Origin: UBA2387 sp019454665
Lineage (GTDB): Bacteria > Armatimonadota > Fimbriimonadia > Fimbriimonadales > Fimbriimonadaceae
Assembly (NCBI GenBank): GCA_045862995.1
Contig: BTVX01000005.1
Location: forward strand, 1 to 64,000
DNA length: 64,000 bases
Direction: 5' to 3'
Within the stretch, counting starts at the first letter, position 1; each line of letters starts with the position of its first letter. A program made the position numbers and the translations under genes. Below are positions 43,099 to 51,017 of the stretch, piece after piece. Below the pieces are notes generated by a model that saw only the letters and a program-made list of their open reading frames with translations, was not told the DNA's origin and ran no database searches.

Positions 43099-43474
43099 CG
43101 TCTTTCGCAGCGGGCACGAGGTTCTTGAGCAGCGCGTTGAACACCGAGATCAGCAGACTGCCCACCAGCGCCCCCATGAAGTTGTCCACCGAAAACCAAG
43201 GCACCAGGTTCGCCGCCATCATCAGCACCAACGCATTGATCACCAATGAGACCAGACCGAACGTAAGGCACCGGAGCGGAGCCGTCACCAACCGCAACAC
43301 CGAGCCCACCGTGGCGTTGATCAGCGCCAACACGGCTGCGCCGATCATCAGATACAGAAAGTCGGTTGGCTCTTTCGCCTTGGCGTGGAACCCCACGTTG
43401 AGCATCTGCGCGATGGCCGAAGCCGCGACGATCGCGACCGTGAACAGCACCCAACGCACCAGAAGTTTGGACAT
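43091..43474 (-). CDS. Phage-holin family 4 membrane protein (YvlD-like)
   Basis: A 127-residue protein with four hydrophobic segments (LLVRWVLFTVAIVAASAIAQ, FLYLMIGAAVLALINATV, CLTFGLVSLVINALVLMMAA, MGALVGSLLISVFNALL) and the PLRCLTFGLVSLVINA core that marks the Phage_holin_4_2/YvlD family. Despite the name most members are chromosomal membrane proteins of unknown function. First gene of the yvcK-gmk-coaBC operon, with a TACAAT box 10 bases before its ATG. Confidence 0.88.
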   Translation of the reverse strand: MSKLLVRWVLFTVAIVAASAIAQMLNVGFHAKAKEPTDFLYLMIGAAVLALINATVGSVLRLVTAPLRCLTFGLVSLVINALVLMMAANLVPWFSVDNFMGALVGSLLISVFNALLKNLVPAAKDDD

Positions 43475-43484
43475 CCGCTGAGCG

Positions 43485-43490
43485 ATTGTA
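43485..43490 (-). promoter_or_regulatory. Putative -10 element of the holin-like/yvcK/gmk/coaBC operon
   Basis: TACAAT (minus strand), 10 bases before the ATG at 43474. Would give a nearly leaderless operon mRNA. Confidence 0.45.
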
Positions 43491-43521
43491 TCGCATCCGC
43501 GCGCGAGGTCCCGAGTCTGGG

Positions 43522-43527
43522 TAGTAT
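43522..43527 (+). promoter_or_regulatory. Putative -10 element of the dipeptide epimerase gene
   Basis: TAGTAT, 11 bases before the ATG at 43539. It is divergent from the operon promoter above; the two -10 boxes are about 30 bases apart. Confidence 0.4.
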
Positions 43528-43538
43528 CCAGGCTCCCC

Positions 43539-44630
43539 ATGCGAGTCCGCCGAGTCCGTGTGTTCAAGTTCGACGTCCCGCTCAAGGAGCCGTTCCGCAT
43601 CGCCACGATGGTCACGCGGCACGCCGAAAACGTGTTGGTCTCGATCGAGACAGACGCGGGGCTCGTGGGCTGGGGCGAGGGGTCCCCGTTGCGCAGCATC
43701 GTCGGCGAAACGCAATCCACGTGCCTTGCCGCGTGCCGGGCGTTGGGCGATTGGCTGGTCGGGCAAGACCCGCTGGCGATCGGCCACCTTTCGCGCGAGA
43801 TGGAGCGGTTCCTGCCCCACAACTCGACCGCCGCATGCGCGATGGACATGGCGCTGCACGACATCGCCGCCAAGGCTGCGGGGATGCCCCTCTACGCGTT
43901 CCTGGGCGGGCTCAACCGACCGATGGAAACCGCCGTCACGATCCCGCTGCTGCCCCCCGAGGAGGTCGGAAAGCAAGCCGAGGCCATCATTGACGCCAAC
44001 TTCGACATCGTCAAGATCAAGCTCGGCGGCTCGGAGGAGGACGACGTGGCGCGCGTGGAAGCCGTACGCGACGCCATCGGCCCAAGCTTCCGGCTCCGCG
44101 TGGACGCCAACCAAGGGTGGCACCGCATCCAGGCCGCCACCGTGTTGCAGAACATCGAGGAACTCGATGTCGAGTTTTGCGAGCAGCCGCTGGCCGCCCA
44201 CGACTTCGAGGGCATGAAGTGGCTCGGCACCCAGACGGGCATCCCGATCATGGCCGACGAGTCGCTGTTTGGCCCCGAATCGGCGCTGCGCCTGGCCGAG
44301 ATGCAGGCCGCGCCGTACTTCAACATCAAGCTCTCGAAGTCTCGCGGGATGCACTTGGGCAAGCAGATCGCCGGGATCGCCGAGGCTGCGGGGATTCGGT
44401 GCATGGTCGGCGCGATGGTTGAATCGCCGATCGGCCTGGCGGGCATCGCCCACTTTGGGACGACCAGCCCGTGCTTCGACTTCTGGGACCTGGATACGAC
44501 GGTCGGCCAATCGGTCAACCCCGCTCTGGGTGGCGTGCGGATCGAGGAGGGCCGGGTGATCTTGCCCGACGGCCCCGGTCTCGGCGTCGAACCCGACCCG
44601 AGGTTTTTGGCCAGCTGCCCAGAGATCTGA
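43539..44630 (+). CDS. Dipeptide epimerase (enolase superfamily, MLE subgroup)
   Basis: A 363-residue barrel enzyme. Motifs follow the L-Ala-D/L-Glu epimerase pattern: VKIKLGG (second Lys is the catalytic base), RVDANQGW, EFCEQPLA and MADESLFG (metal ligands Asp, Glu, Asp) and NIKLSKSRGMHLGKQIA (opposite-face Lys). Such enzymes epimerise dipeptides from murein turnover, feeding peptide recycling. The precise dipeptide is not deducible. It does not sit with a peptidase here. The gene is followed by a repeat array. Confidence 0.88.
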   Translation: MRVRRVRVFKFDVPLKEPFRIATMVTRHAENVLVSIETDAGLVGWGEGSPLRSIVGETQSTCLAACRALGDWLVGQDPLAIGHLSREMERFLPHNSTAACAMDMALHDIAAKAAGMPLYAFLGGLNRPMETAVTIPLLPPEEVGKQAEAIIDANFDIVKIKLGGSEEDDVARVEAVRDAIGPSFRLRVDANQGWHRIQAATVLQNIEELDVEFCEQPLAAHDFEGMKWLGTQTGIPIMADESLFGPESALRLAEMQAAPYFNIKLSKSRGMHLGKQIAGIAEAAGIRCMVGAMVESPIGLAGIAHFGTTSPCFDFWDLDTTVGQSVNPALGGVRIEEGRVILPDGPGLGVEPDPRFLASCPEI

Positions 44631-44659
44631 GCGGGCGAGTCCTGGCCGACGCGAACCCT

Positions 44660-45386
44660 CTTGTGCGCTTCGACACCTTCGGCAACCGCGTAGCCCAAAG
44701 GGCTAAGCGTGACCCGAAGGTGCCCCTCAGGGGGGTGCCACGGTCTGGGCGGCTCGTCTCCGCCTCGCCGACCCGAGCCTATCTTGCCGCCAGACCGTGC
44801 GGGGAACCCCGAATCCAAGCCGAGAAGCCGCCCTCTTGTCCGCTTCGACACCTTGGGCGACTACGTCGCCCAAGGGCTCAGCGTGACGTAGCCGACTTCG
44901 TGGCCCAAAGGCTCAGCGTGACCCGAAGGTGCCCCTCAGGGGGTGCCACGGTCTGGGCGGCTCGTCTCCGCCTCGCCGACCCGAGCCTATCTTGCCGCCA
45001 GACCGTGCGGGGAACCCCGAATCCAAGCCGAGAAGCCGCCCTCTTNNNNNNNNNNNNNNNNNNNNNNNNNNNNNNNNNNNNNNNNNNNNNNNNNNNNNNN
45101 NNNNNNNNNNNNNNNNNNNNNNNNNNNNNNNNNNNNNNNNNNNNNCGAGAAGCCGCCCTCTTGTCCGCTTCGACACCTTGGGCGACTACGTCGCCCAAGG
45201 CTCAGCGTGACGCAGGAGGCGCCCCTCAGGGGGTGCCACGGTCTGGGCGGCTCGTCTCCGCCTCGCCGACCCAAACCACCCTTGCCGCCAGACCGTGCGG
45301 GGAACCCCGAATCCAAGCCGAGAAGCCGCCCTCTTGTCCGCTTCGACACCTTGGGCGACTACGTCGCCCAAGGCTCAGCGTGACGC
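44660..45386. repeat. Interspersed repeat array with internal hairpins
   Basis: Successive copies begin CTCTTGTNCGCTTCGACACC at about 44660, 44833, 45158 and 45332 (the last partial). Each carries a palindrome TTGGGCGAC-TAC-GTCGCCCAA or a variant, and arms CACGGTCTGG/CCAGACCGTG (for example 44739-44748 and 44790-44799). Copies are ~95 % alike by eye. No credible protein is encoded. The array fills the whole gap between the epimerase and the esterase and contains the assembly gap. A diverged copy lies at 4911-4974. Confidence 0.9.
45046..45145. other. Assembly gap of 100 N
   Basis: Exactly 100 undetermined bases inside the repeat array, with matching sequence (GAGAAGCCGCCCTCTT) on both sides. 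The true copy number of the repeat is therefore unknown. Confidence 1.
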
Positions 45387-45406
45387 TTAAGGTCAAAGGC
45401 GCGGTT

Positions 45407-46519
45407 TTACGACTTGAACAGCTTCTGCGCGAAGTCGGCCAAGTTGCGTCGCCAGAGCATCCACACGTGGCCGCCGGAGGTCTCGGAGGTCTCGACCTTG
45501 ACGCCCTTCTCGCGCAGCCAAGTGGCGAAGCCTCGTTGGAACCCGATCAGGCCGTCTTCCGTGCCGCACACCATCCAAAACGCCGAGAGCTTGTTCGCCG
45601 CCGCCACGTCGAGCTTGGCGAACACGTCCTCGGGTTGTGTCGCGGGGAGGCCGCCGGAGCTGAACGCCCCGATCGCCGAAAACTTGTCCAGGTTCGTCAG
45701 ACCGACGAAGAGGCTCTCCGCCCCGCCCATCGAGAGGCCCGCGATGGCACGATGCTCGCGCTTGTTCGAAACGCGGTAGCTCTTCTCCACCGCGGGCAGC
45801 ACCTCGGTCAGCAGCGCCTCGCCGAACTTGTCGAAGTTCTGGCGGGTGAGGCTCCGGTCGCGAAAGGCGGCGCTGCCGGGCCGGGCGAAGCCCTCGACGC
45901 CATAACCCAACGGCATCACGACCACCATCGGCTTGATCTTGCCGTCGGCCAGCAGGTTGTCGAGGATCACGTGCGCGCGCCCGATCTCGGTCCAGCCGTT
46001 GGCCATATCCGAGAATCCGTGGAGCAAGTAAAGCACCGGTAAGCGGCTCCGTCCTTCGTCATAGAGCGGCGGGGTGTAGACGAAGAACTCCCGTTGGTCC
46101 CCGACCACGCCGGACTTGTAGAAGTGGCGATGCACCCGTCCGCGCGGCACGTCCCGCTCCTCCCAGAACCCATCCTTCGCCCCCGGCACGAGCACCATGT
46201 TGGACGGCCAGATGAGGTTCGGCTTGGTGACCGGGTTGAGCGGGTCCAACTGGGTCACGCCGTCCACCAGGAAGCTGTAGCCGTAGAGGTCGGGTTTCAT
46301 CGGCTCGGTGGTGGCCGTCCACACGCCGCCGCTGCCCTTGGTCATGGCGATGGCCGACGCGCCTTCCACGTTCACCTCGACCTTCTGCGCGTTCACGGCA
46401 ACGTAGCGGAACGTGATGCGGCCCGAGGCATCCACCTCGTGGGAGCGCAGGGGTTGGGCTTCCGCAGCCACGACGAGGCAAGCCAACCCGACGACGAGCA
46501 AAGCGGTCCAAAGCGTCAC
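45407..46519 (-). CDS. Secreted alpha/beta-hydrolase esterase with N-terminal CBM48-like domain
   Basis: A 370-residue protein with signal peptide (MTLWTALLVVGLACLVVAAEA), a ~90-residue early-set domain (VWTATTEPMKPDLYGYSFLVDG), then an esterase D/enterochelin-esterase-like hydrolase: LPVLYLLHGFSDMANGW (oxyanion loop) and GLSMGGAES (nucleophile Ser), with the C-terminal GGHVWMLWRRNL giving the catalytic His. This is the layout of secreted feruloyl/acetyl-xylan esterases and related XynZ-type enzymes. Substrate is likely a plant or microbial polymer ester. The GTG start is 6 bases after TATACT. Confidence 0.9.
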   Translation of the reverse strand: MTLWTALLVVGLACLVVAAEAQPLRSHEVDASGRITFRYVAVNAQKVEVNVEGASAIAMTKGSGGVWTATTEPMKPDLYGYSFLVDGVTQLDPLNPVTKPNLIWPSNMVLVPGAKDGFWEERDVPRGRVHRHFYKSGVVGDQREFFVYTPPLYDEGRSRLPVLYLLHGFSDMANGWTEIGRAHVILDNLLADGKIKPMVVVMPLGYGVEGFARPGSAAFRDRSLTRQNFDKFGEALLTEVLPAVEKSYRVSNKREHRAIAGLSMGGAESLFVGLTNLDKFSAIGAFSSGGLPATQPEDVFAKLDVAAANKLSAFWMVCGTEDGLIGFQRGFATWLREKGVKVETSETSGGHVWMLWRRNLADFAQKLFKS

Positions 46520-46525
46520 GCCCCG

Positions 46526-46531
46526 AGTATA
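46526..46531 (-). promoter_or_regulatory. Putative -10 element of the esterase gene
   Basis: TATACT (minus strand), 6 bases before the GTG at 46519; a leaderless transcript is likely. It lies just beyond the stop of the upstream ABC exporter gene. Confidence 0.45.
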
Positions 46532-46535
46532 CGGC

Positions 46536-48731
46536 TCAGTCTTCGGCGATGTAGTTCTCTCGGACCTTGTTGATCTCGGTTTGCATCGTCACGAGCTTGG
46601 CGAAAATGCCGTTCTCGCGCTTGAGCAACTCGTCGTGCGTGCCGATTTCGGCGACCTTGCCCTGATCCAGCACCACCAAACGGTCGGCGCTGCGCAGGGT
46701 GGACAGCCGGTGCGCGATGGCGAACACCGTGCGCCCTTCGATCAAGCGTTCCAGAGCCTCCTGGATCATGCGTTCGGTTTCGGTGTCCACGCTGGCCGTA
46801 GCTTCGTCGAGGATGAGGATGCGCGGGTTGTGGAGGATGGCGCGCGCGATGGCGATGCGCTGCCGCTCGCCTCCCGAAAGCCGCTGGCCCCGCTCGCCCA
46901 CGTAGGCGTCGTACCCGTCCGGGAAGTTGACGATGAAGTCGTGGGCGTTGGCGGCCTTGGCGGCGGCGATCACTTCCTCAAGCGTGGCATCGGGCCGACC
47001 GTACGCGATGTTCTGCCCGACGGTGCCCGGGAACAGGTAGGACTCCTGCATCACGACGCCCACTTGGCGGCGGAAGTCGTCCACCTTGATCTGCTTCAGG
47101 TCCACCCCATCCACGAGGATGCGCCCATCGGTCGGGTCGTAGAACCGCATGAGCAGGTTGATGAGCGTGGACTTCCCCGCTCCCGAATGGCCGACCAGGC
47201 CGATCATCTCGCCGGCGGTGACTTCCAGGCTGATGCCCTTGACGATCTCGCGCGACTTCTCGTAGCCGAAACGAACGTCCTCGAACGTGACGTTGCCCTC
47301 GATGCGGGGCATGGCGACAGCGTCGGGGCTGTCGGGCACATCGAGCGGCGTATCCAGGACTTCGAACACGCGTTCTGCTGCGGTCAGGGATCTGCTCGTC
47401 CAGTCGATGATGCGCTGGAGCATCATCAGCGGGTGGTTGAGCATCAGGGCGTAGCCGACAAAGGCCGTCAGGTCGCCGATGGTCGTTTCGCCGCGCAGGA
47501 CGGCTTGCCCGCCGACCCACCAAATCATGACCGTGCTCAGGCCCATGGTGAACATGACCACGGGGAACAGGGTGGACCAGCTGACTTCGGCCTGGTAGCC
47601 CGTTTGCGCCACGTCGGTGATGCGCTTGTCGAACCGTGTGACCTCGCGGCTTTCGCCGTGGAACGCCTTGACCACGCGCATGCCTTGCAAGACGCCGTTC
47701 AGCGACCCGCTCAGGCGCGACCAGTTGTGCCAGAACCGGCTCCAAACCCGCTCCATCTTTTTGCGGAAGATGTGGACGGCGATGAGGATCAGCGGCATGG
47801 GCGCGAGCACCCAGATGGCCACCTTCCAGTCCATGATGAGCATCACGATGGGGATGCCGATGAGCATCGCGCCTTGGTTGATCGTGATGGGAACACCGTC
47901 GATGAGGACGTCGTAGAGCGCTCCGGTGTCGTTGGTCACGCGCGACATCAGCGAGCCCACCGAGCGCTTGTCGTAAAAGCCGAGCGACAGTTGCTGCAGC
48001 TTGCGGAAGAGCGCGCCACGGATGTCAATGGCGATGTTCCTACCCAAGAGGGCCACGTTTCTGCCTCGCGCCATCTGGATGAGCGACAGCACGAACCTGG
48101 ACACGACGAGGCCGCCGATGAGCCAGCCGAACATCCACACCTGTTCGCCCGTGAGCACGTCGTCCACCAGGAGCTTCGACAGGTACGGCGGGATGAGTTC
48201 GACGACCGTGCCGGCCAGGATCAGGAAAGTCCCCCAGAGCAGCCTGATCTTGTACGGCTTGGTGAATCCGAACAGGCGCAGCAGGGTCTTGCCCCGGCTG
48301 ACGCAGTGTTCGCACACGTCGCTGTGCTGGGGCAACGGGCGGCTGCACTTGGGGCAGATGCGGCGCGTGTCCTCCAGTTCGGGCAGCGGCTCCTTCGCGA
48401 CCAAGGCCTCGACCCGCTTCTGGGTGTTGTTGATCGGGTTCTGGAGGGCCGTCGTCACGCGCAGGAGTTCGACCGAAGCGCTTTTGTGGTCGGCGATGAG
48501 CGCGTACGCGTCCACGAGGTCCTCGACGCGCGGGTTCAGCAGCTCGGCGATGGGCCACTGGGCGACCAGCGACGTGCCAAGGGGCGTCTGGTCGTACCGA
48601 TAGAGGTGCGTCTCGGTGGCGACCAGCAACGAGCGCCCCAGCGAGCCAACACTCGTGAGGTCGCCTTCCATCGTGAAGCGAACGGTTTCCGCTTCCGGGA
48701 TGCGGATGTCTGCGGGTAACAGATTCGGCAC
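46536..48731 (-). CDS. ABC exporter (fused permease/ATPase) with N-terminal zinc ribbon
   Basis: A 731-residue half-transporter. The first ~120 residues form a sensor-like domain (TVRFTMEGDLTSVGSLG), then a zinc ribbon with Cys126, 129, 140 and 143 (CPKC, CEHC), then six membrane helices and an ATPase with GHSGAGKST (Walker A), LSGGERQRIAIARAIL and ILILDEATASVD. It is of MsbA/LmrA type and probably works as a dimer; the substrate (lipid or drug) is unknown. The GTG start at 48731 has a perfect GGAGG 7 bases upstream. The ribbon plus leading domain is an uncommon extension. Confidence 0.9.
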   Translation of the reverse strand: MPNLLPADIRIPEAETVRFTMEGDLTSVGSLGRSLLVATETHLYRYDQTPLGTSLVAQWPIAELLNPRVEDLVDAYALIADHKSASVELLRVTTALQNPINNTQKRVEALVAKEPLPELEDTRRICPKCSRPLPQHSDVCEHCVSRGKTLLRLFGFTKPYKIRLLWGTFLILAGTVVELIPPYLSKLLVDDVLTGEQVWMFGWLIGGLVVSRFVLSLIQMARGRNVALLGRNIAIDIRGALFRKLQQLSLGFYDKRSVGSLMSRVTNDTGALYDVLIDGVPITINQGAMLIGIPIVMLIMDWKVAIWVLAPMPLILIAVHIFRKKMERVWSRFWHNWSRLSGSLNGVLQGMRVVKAFHGESREVTRFDKRITDVAQTGYQAEVSWSTLFPVVMFTMGLSTVMIWWVGGQAVLRGETTIGDLTAFVGYALMLNHPLMMLQRIIDWTSRSLTAAERVFEVLDTPLDVPDSPDAVAMPRIEGNVTFEDVRFGYEKSREIVKGISLEVTAGEMIGLVGHSGAGKSTLINLLMRFYDPTDGRILVDGVDLKQIKVDDFRRQVGVVMQESYLFPGTVGQNIAYGRPDATLEEVIAAAKAANAHDFIVNFPDGYDAYVGERGQRLSGGERQRIAIARAILHNPRILILDEATASVDTETERMIQEALERLIEGRTVFAIAHRLSTLRSADRLVVLDQGKVAEIGTHDELLKRENGIFAKLVTMQTEINKVRENYIAED

Positions 48732-48887
48732 CAAGGGTCCTCCTGCCGAAACAACGGTCGAGAGACGAAGAGAGTGAAGCGGCGCCGAGTGTTCCAGTCC
48801 ACCTCGCCGCGAGCGGGCGCGCCATTGCACACCGCCACCACTTGCGCATTCTACGCTACCACAGACGATCCTGCCATACTCAAAGTC

Positions 48888-49478
48888 GTGGTCTCCGCAT
48901 CCAATCTCGGCAAAAGGTATGGCCGCAGGTGGATTTTCAGGGGGATCGCTTTCAACCTCGAGGCGGGCGAAATCCTCGTGGTGACGGGAGGCAACGGCGT
49001 CGGCAAATCCACCTTGCTCAAGACGCTCGTCGGGCTCATTCCGGCCACCGAGGGCAAAGTCGCCCTTCCCGTTCGCGACGAGCGTGTTTCGCTGGGCTAC
49101 GCCAGCGTCGAACAAAACTGCTACGTTCATCTGACGGGCCGCGAACATTTGAGCCTTTTTGCCCAGATGCGCGGGTGCGACGCCGACGTGGACGCATTGC
49201 TCGAAGAGGTCGGGTTGACCCGTGCGGGCGACCAACTTGTGCAGGAGTATTCGACGGGGATGCGGGGACGGCTCCGCCTGGCGCTGGCCCGGATCCATCA
49301 GCCCCAGGTCCTGGTCCTCGACGAGCCGAGCGCAGGGTTGGACGGTCCGGGCGTGGAACTCGTCCGCGAAATGGCGGTCAAGCAGCGGGAGCGGGGCGTG
49401 GCCATCCTAGCCACCAACGACCCGCGCGACGTCGAACTCGCCAACGTCCGCCTCGACCTGGGAGGCACGCCCCGATGA
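48888..49478 (+). CDS. ccmA: Cytochrome c biogenesis ABC ATPase CcmA-like
   Basis: A ~196-residue ATPase: GGNGVGKSTLLKTLVGL (Walker A), YVHLTGREHLSLFA, YSTGMRGRLRLALARI (degenerate signature) and QVLVLDEPSAGLD (Walker B). It supplies ATP hydrolysis to the CcmB/C heme-handling module. The start is uncertain: GTG 48888 gives the standard CcmA length; longer frames upstream look non-coding. Its stop overlaps the ccmB start (ATGA). Identification depends partly on the ccmB-ccmC neighbours. Confidence 0.85.
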   Translation: MVSASNLGKRYGRRWIFRGIAFNLEAGEILVVTGGNGVGKSTLLKTLVGLIPATEGKVALPVRDERVSLGYASVEQNCYVHLTGREHLSLFAQMRGCDADVDALLEEVGLTRAGDQLVQEYSTGMRGRLRLALARIHQPQVLVLDEPSAGLDGPGVELVREMAVKQRERGVAILATNDPRDVELANVRLDLGGTPR

Positions 49479-50164
49479 GCCCGTGGATTTCGGAGATCAA
49501 GGCCGTGTTCCTCAAGGAGTGGGCCGTCGAGCGCCGGGCGAAATCGGGCTGGACGACTTCCGGGGCGTTTTCTTTCGTGGCCGTCATCGCCGTCGCTTTG
49601 GCCGCCTATGGGCTCAAGCTGGGCGAGGGGCTGGCTGCCGGGATGCTGTGGGTGATCCTGCTGTTCGCCTCGGTCGTGGCGCTTCCCCGCTGCTTCATCA
49701 GCGAGGAGGAGCAAGGCACATCGAGCCTGTTGCGCCTCGCTGCGCGGCCGCATGCCGTGTTCTGGGGGAAGGCCGCGTTCAACCTGATCCAGATCGCCAT
49801 CCTCGGCACGATGATCACGTTGGTCTACACGGCCATGGTCGGCGTGACCATTGTCCACGTCGGGGTGCTGCTCGGCACCTTGCTGGGCGGGTACGTGGCG
49901 CTTTCGGGGACGGTTTCGGTGTGTGGGGCGCTGGTGGCTCAGGCCAGCCAACGCGAGTCGCTGGCGGGCGTGTTGGCGTTGCCCATGCTCATGCCAGTCG
50001 CGGCGCTCGGGGTCGGCGGGCTGCGGTACGCCTTCGGATTGGGGACGGATCAGGCAGGGCTGACCGCGATGGGCGGACTCTTGGCCTACGGGATTCTGCA
50101 GACGATGGCCGGACCGTGGCTCTACGCCGCGACGCACCGCCTGCACACCGACGAGCAGGGGTAG
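49475..50164 (+). CDS. ccmB: Heme exporter membrane subunit CcmB
   Basis: A 229-residue membrane protein with six hydrophobic segments. Marker segments are EWAVERRAKS near the N-terminus, FISEEEQGTSSLLRLAARPHAVFWGKAAFN and ESLAGVLALPMLMPVAALGV, which match the CcmB family. With CcmA it forms the transporter that releases holo-CcmE in cytochrome c maturation system I. Its ATG overlaps ccmA. Confidence 0.9.
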   Translation: MSPWISEIKAVFLKEWAVERRAKSGWTTSGAFSFVAVIAVALAAYGLKLGEGLAAGMLWVILLFASVVALPRCFISEEEQGTSSLLRLAARPHAVFWGKAAFNLIQIAILGTMITLVYTAMVGVTIVHVGVLLGTLLGGYVALSGTVSVCGALVAQASQRESLAGVLALPMLMPVAALGVGGLRYAFGLGTDQAGLTAMGGLLAYGILQTMAGPWLYAATHRLHTDEQG

Positions 50165-50167
50165 ACT
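50162..50167 (+). promoter_or_regulatory. Possible internal -10 element before ccmC
   Basis: TAGACT contains the ccmB stop codon and is 10 bases before the ccmC ATG, the same motif and spacing as before the DUF4342 gene. Confidence 0.3.
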
Positions 50168-50177
50168 CCGGTCGTTC

Positions 50178-50912
50178 ATGGTCTGGCGCGCTCTCCTCGC
50201 CCTCTACGTGGCCGTCGCAACGTTCGGAGCGTTCTGGGCTCCGGACGCCAAGGGGTTCCAGTCGCCCGCTCTGGCGCGGATCATCTTCATCCACCTTCCC
50301 TGCGCGTTCCTGACCGCCGGGCTCATCTTCGTGGGCTCGTACTATGCCGTGCGGTTCCTGAGGGGTGGCGACCCCGAGTTCGAGGCGAAGTCGGTCGCGT
50401 GCAACGAGTTGGGGTTCTTGTTCGCTTGCTTGACCATGGCGACGGGCATTCTGTTCAGTCAGGTTCAGTGGGGCACGTGGTGGCAGTGGGACCCGCGACA
50501 GACGTCGTTTTTGATCCTGCTGCTGCTGTATCTTGCCTACTTCGCGTTGCGCGGCGGGTATGCGGATTCGGAGCGTCGGGCGACGTTTTCTTCGGCCTAC
50601 TCGGCGGCGCTTTCGCTGCCGGCCGTCTTCCTGATTTTCATCTTCCCCCGCCTCCCGCACATCGCTCAGGCTTCGTTCCATCCGAGCCAGACGATCCAGC
50701 GGGCGGAGTTCGACACGGCCTACTGGACGGTCGTCTTGGCCAACTTCGTCGGCCTGTTTTTCGTGATGATGTGGACCCTGCGCCTGAAGTTGCGCGCGAG
50801 CGCGCTCGAACGCGCCATTGACCAAGCCTATGGAAACGATCAAGCTCCTGGCGGCGATTCCGCCGCTCCTCGTGTGGTTCGTGCTGTTCGCCTACCTAAA
50901 CAAGGTGGATAA
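50178..50912 (+). CDS. ccmC: Heme-handling protein CcmC
   Basis: About 244 residues, six membrane segments, and the tryptophan-rich heme-binding WGTWWQWDPRQTS motif characteristic of CcmC, with the flanking conserved His in FIHLPCAF and PRLPHIAQASFHP. It loads heme onto CcmE. The last ~28 residues overlap the ccmD reading frame and may be less conserved. Third gene of the ccmABCD cluster; ccmE and ccmF are not within the window. Confidence 0.93.
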   Translation: MVWRALLALYVAVATFGAFWAPDAKGFQSPALARIIFIHLPCAFLTAGLIFVGSYYAVRFLRGGDPEFEAKSVACNELGFLFACLTMATGILFSQVQWGTWWQWDPRQTSFLILLLLYLAYFALRGGYADSERRATFSSAYSAALSLPAVFLIFIFPRLPHIAQASFHPSQTIQRAEFDTAYWTVVLANFVGLFFVMMWTLRLKLRASALERAIDQAYGNDQAPGGDSAAPRVVRAVRLPKQGG

Positions 50913-50961
50913 GCGCGTCCAGTCGCTGGAGAAGGACGTCGAGACGCTTCGGCGACCCTGA
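50830..50961 (+). CDS. ccmD: CcmD-like small membrane protein (43 aa)
   Basis: A hidden short gene overlapping the 3' end of ccmC by 83 bases in another frame. It encodes METIKLLAAIPPLLVWFVLF, then AYLNKVDKRVQSLEKDVETL and RRP: one membrane helix followed by a basic, amphipathic coiled-coil-like tail, the form of CcmD, which helps release holo-CcmE from CcmABC. Position directly after ccmC supports the call. The evidence is form and context rather than extended similarity. Confidence 0.75.
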   Translation: METIKLLAAIPPLLVWFVLFAYLNKVDKRVQSLEKDVETLRRP

Positions 50962-51017
50962 CGGGTCTTGGCGGCTGCCGGCATGGCGAACCGGTAAAAT
51001 GGACGCCGCCCAGAACC

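Noticed and set aside
43091..43474. Phage lysis holin
   Set aside because: It belongs to the chromosomal YvlD-like group, overlaps yvcK in a housekeeping operon, and no endolysin is near.
48774..48887. N-terminal extension of CcmA
   Set aside because: The added ~38 residues lack similarity to ATPases and mirror the divergent ABC exporter's upstream region.
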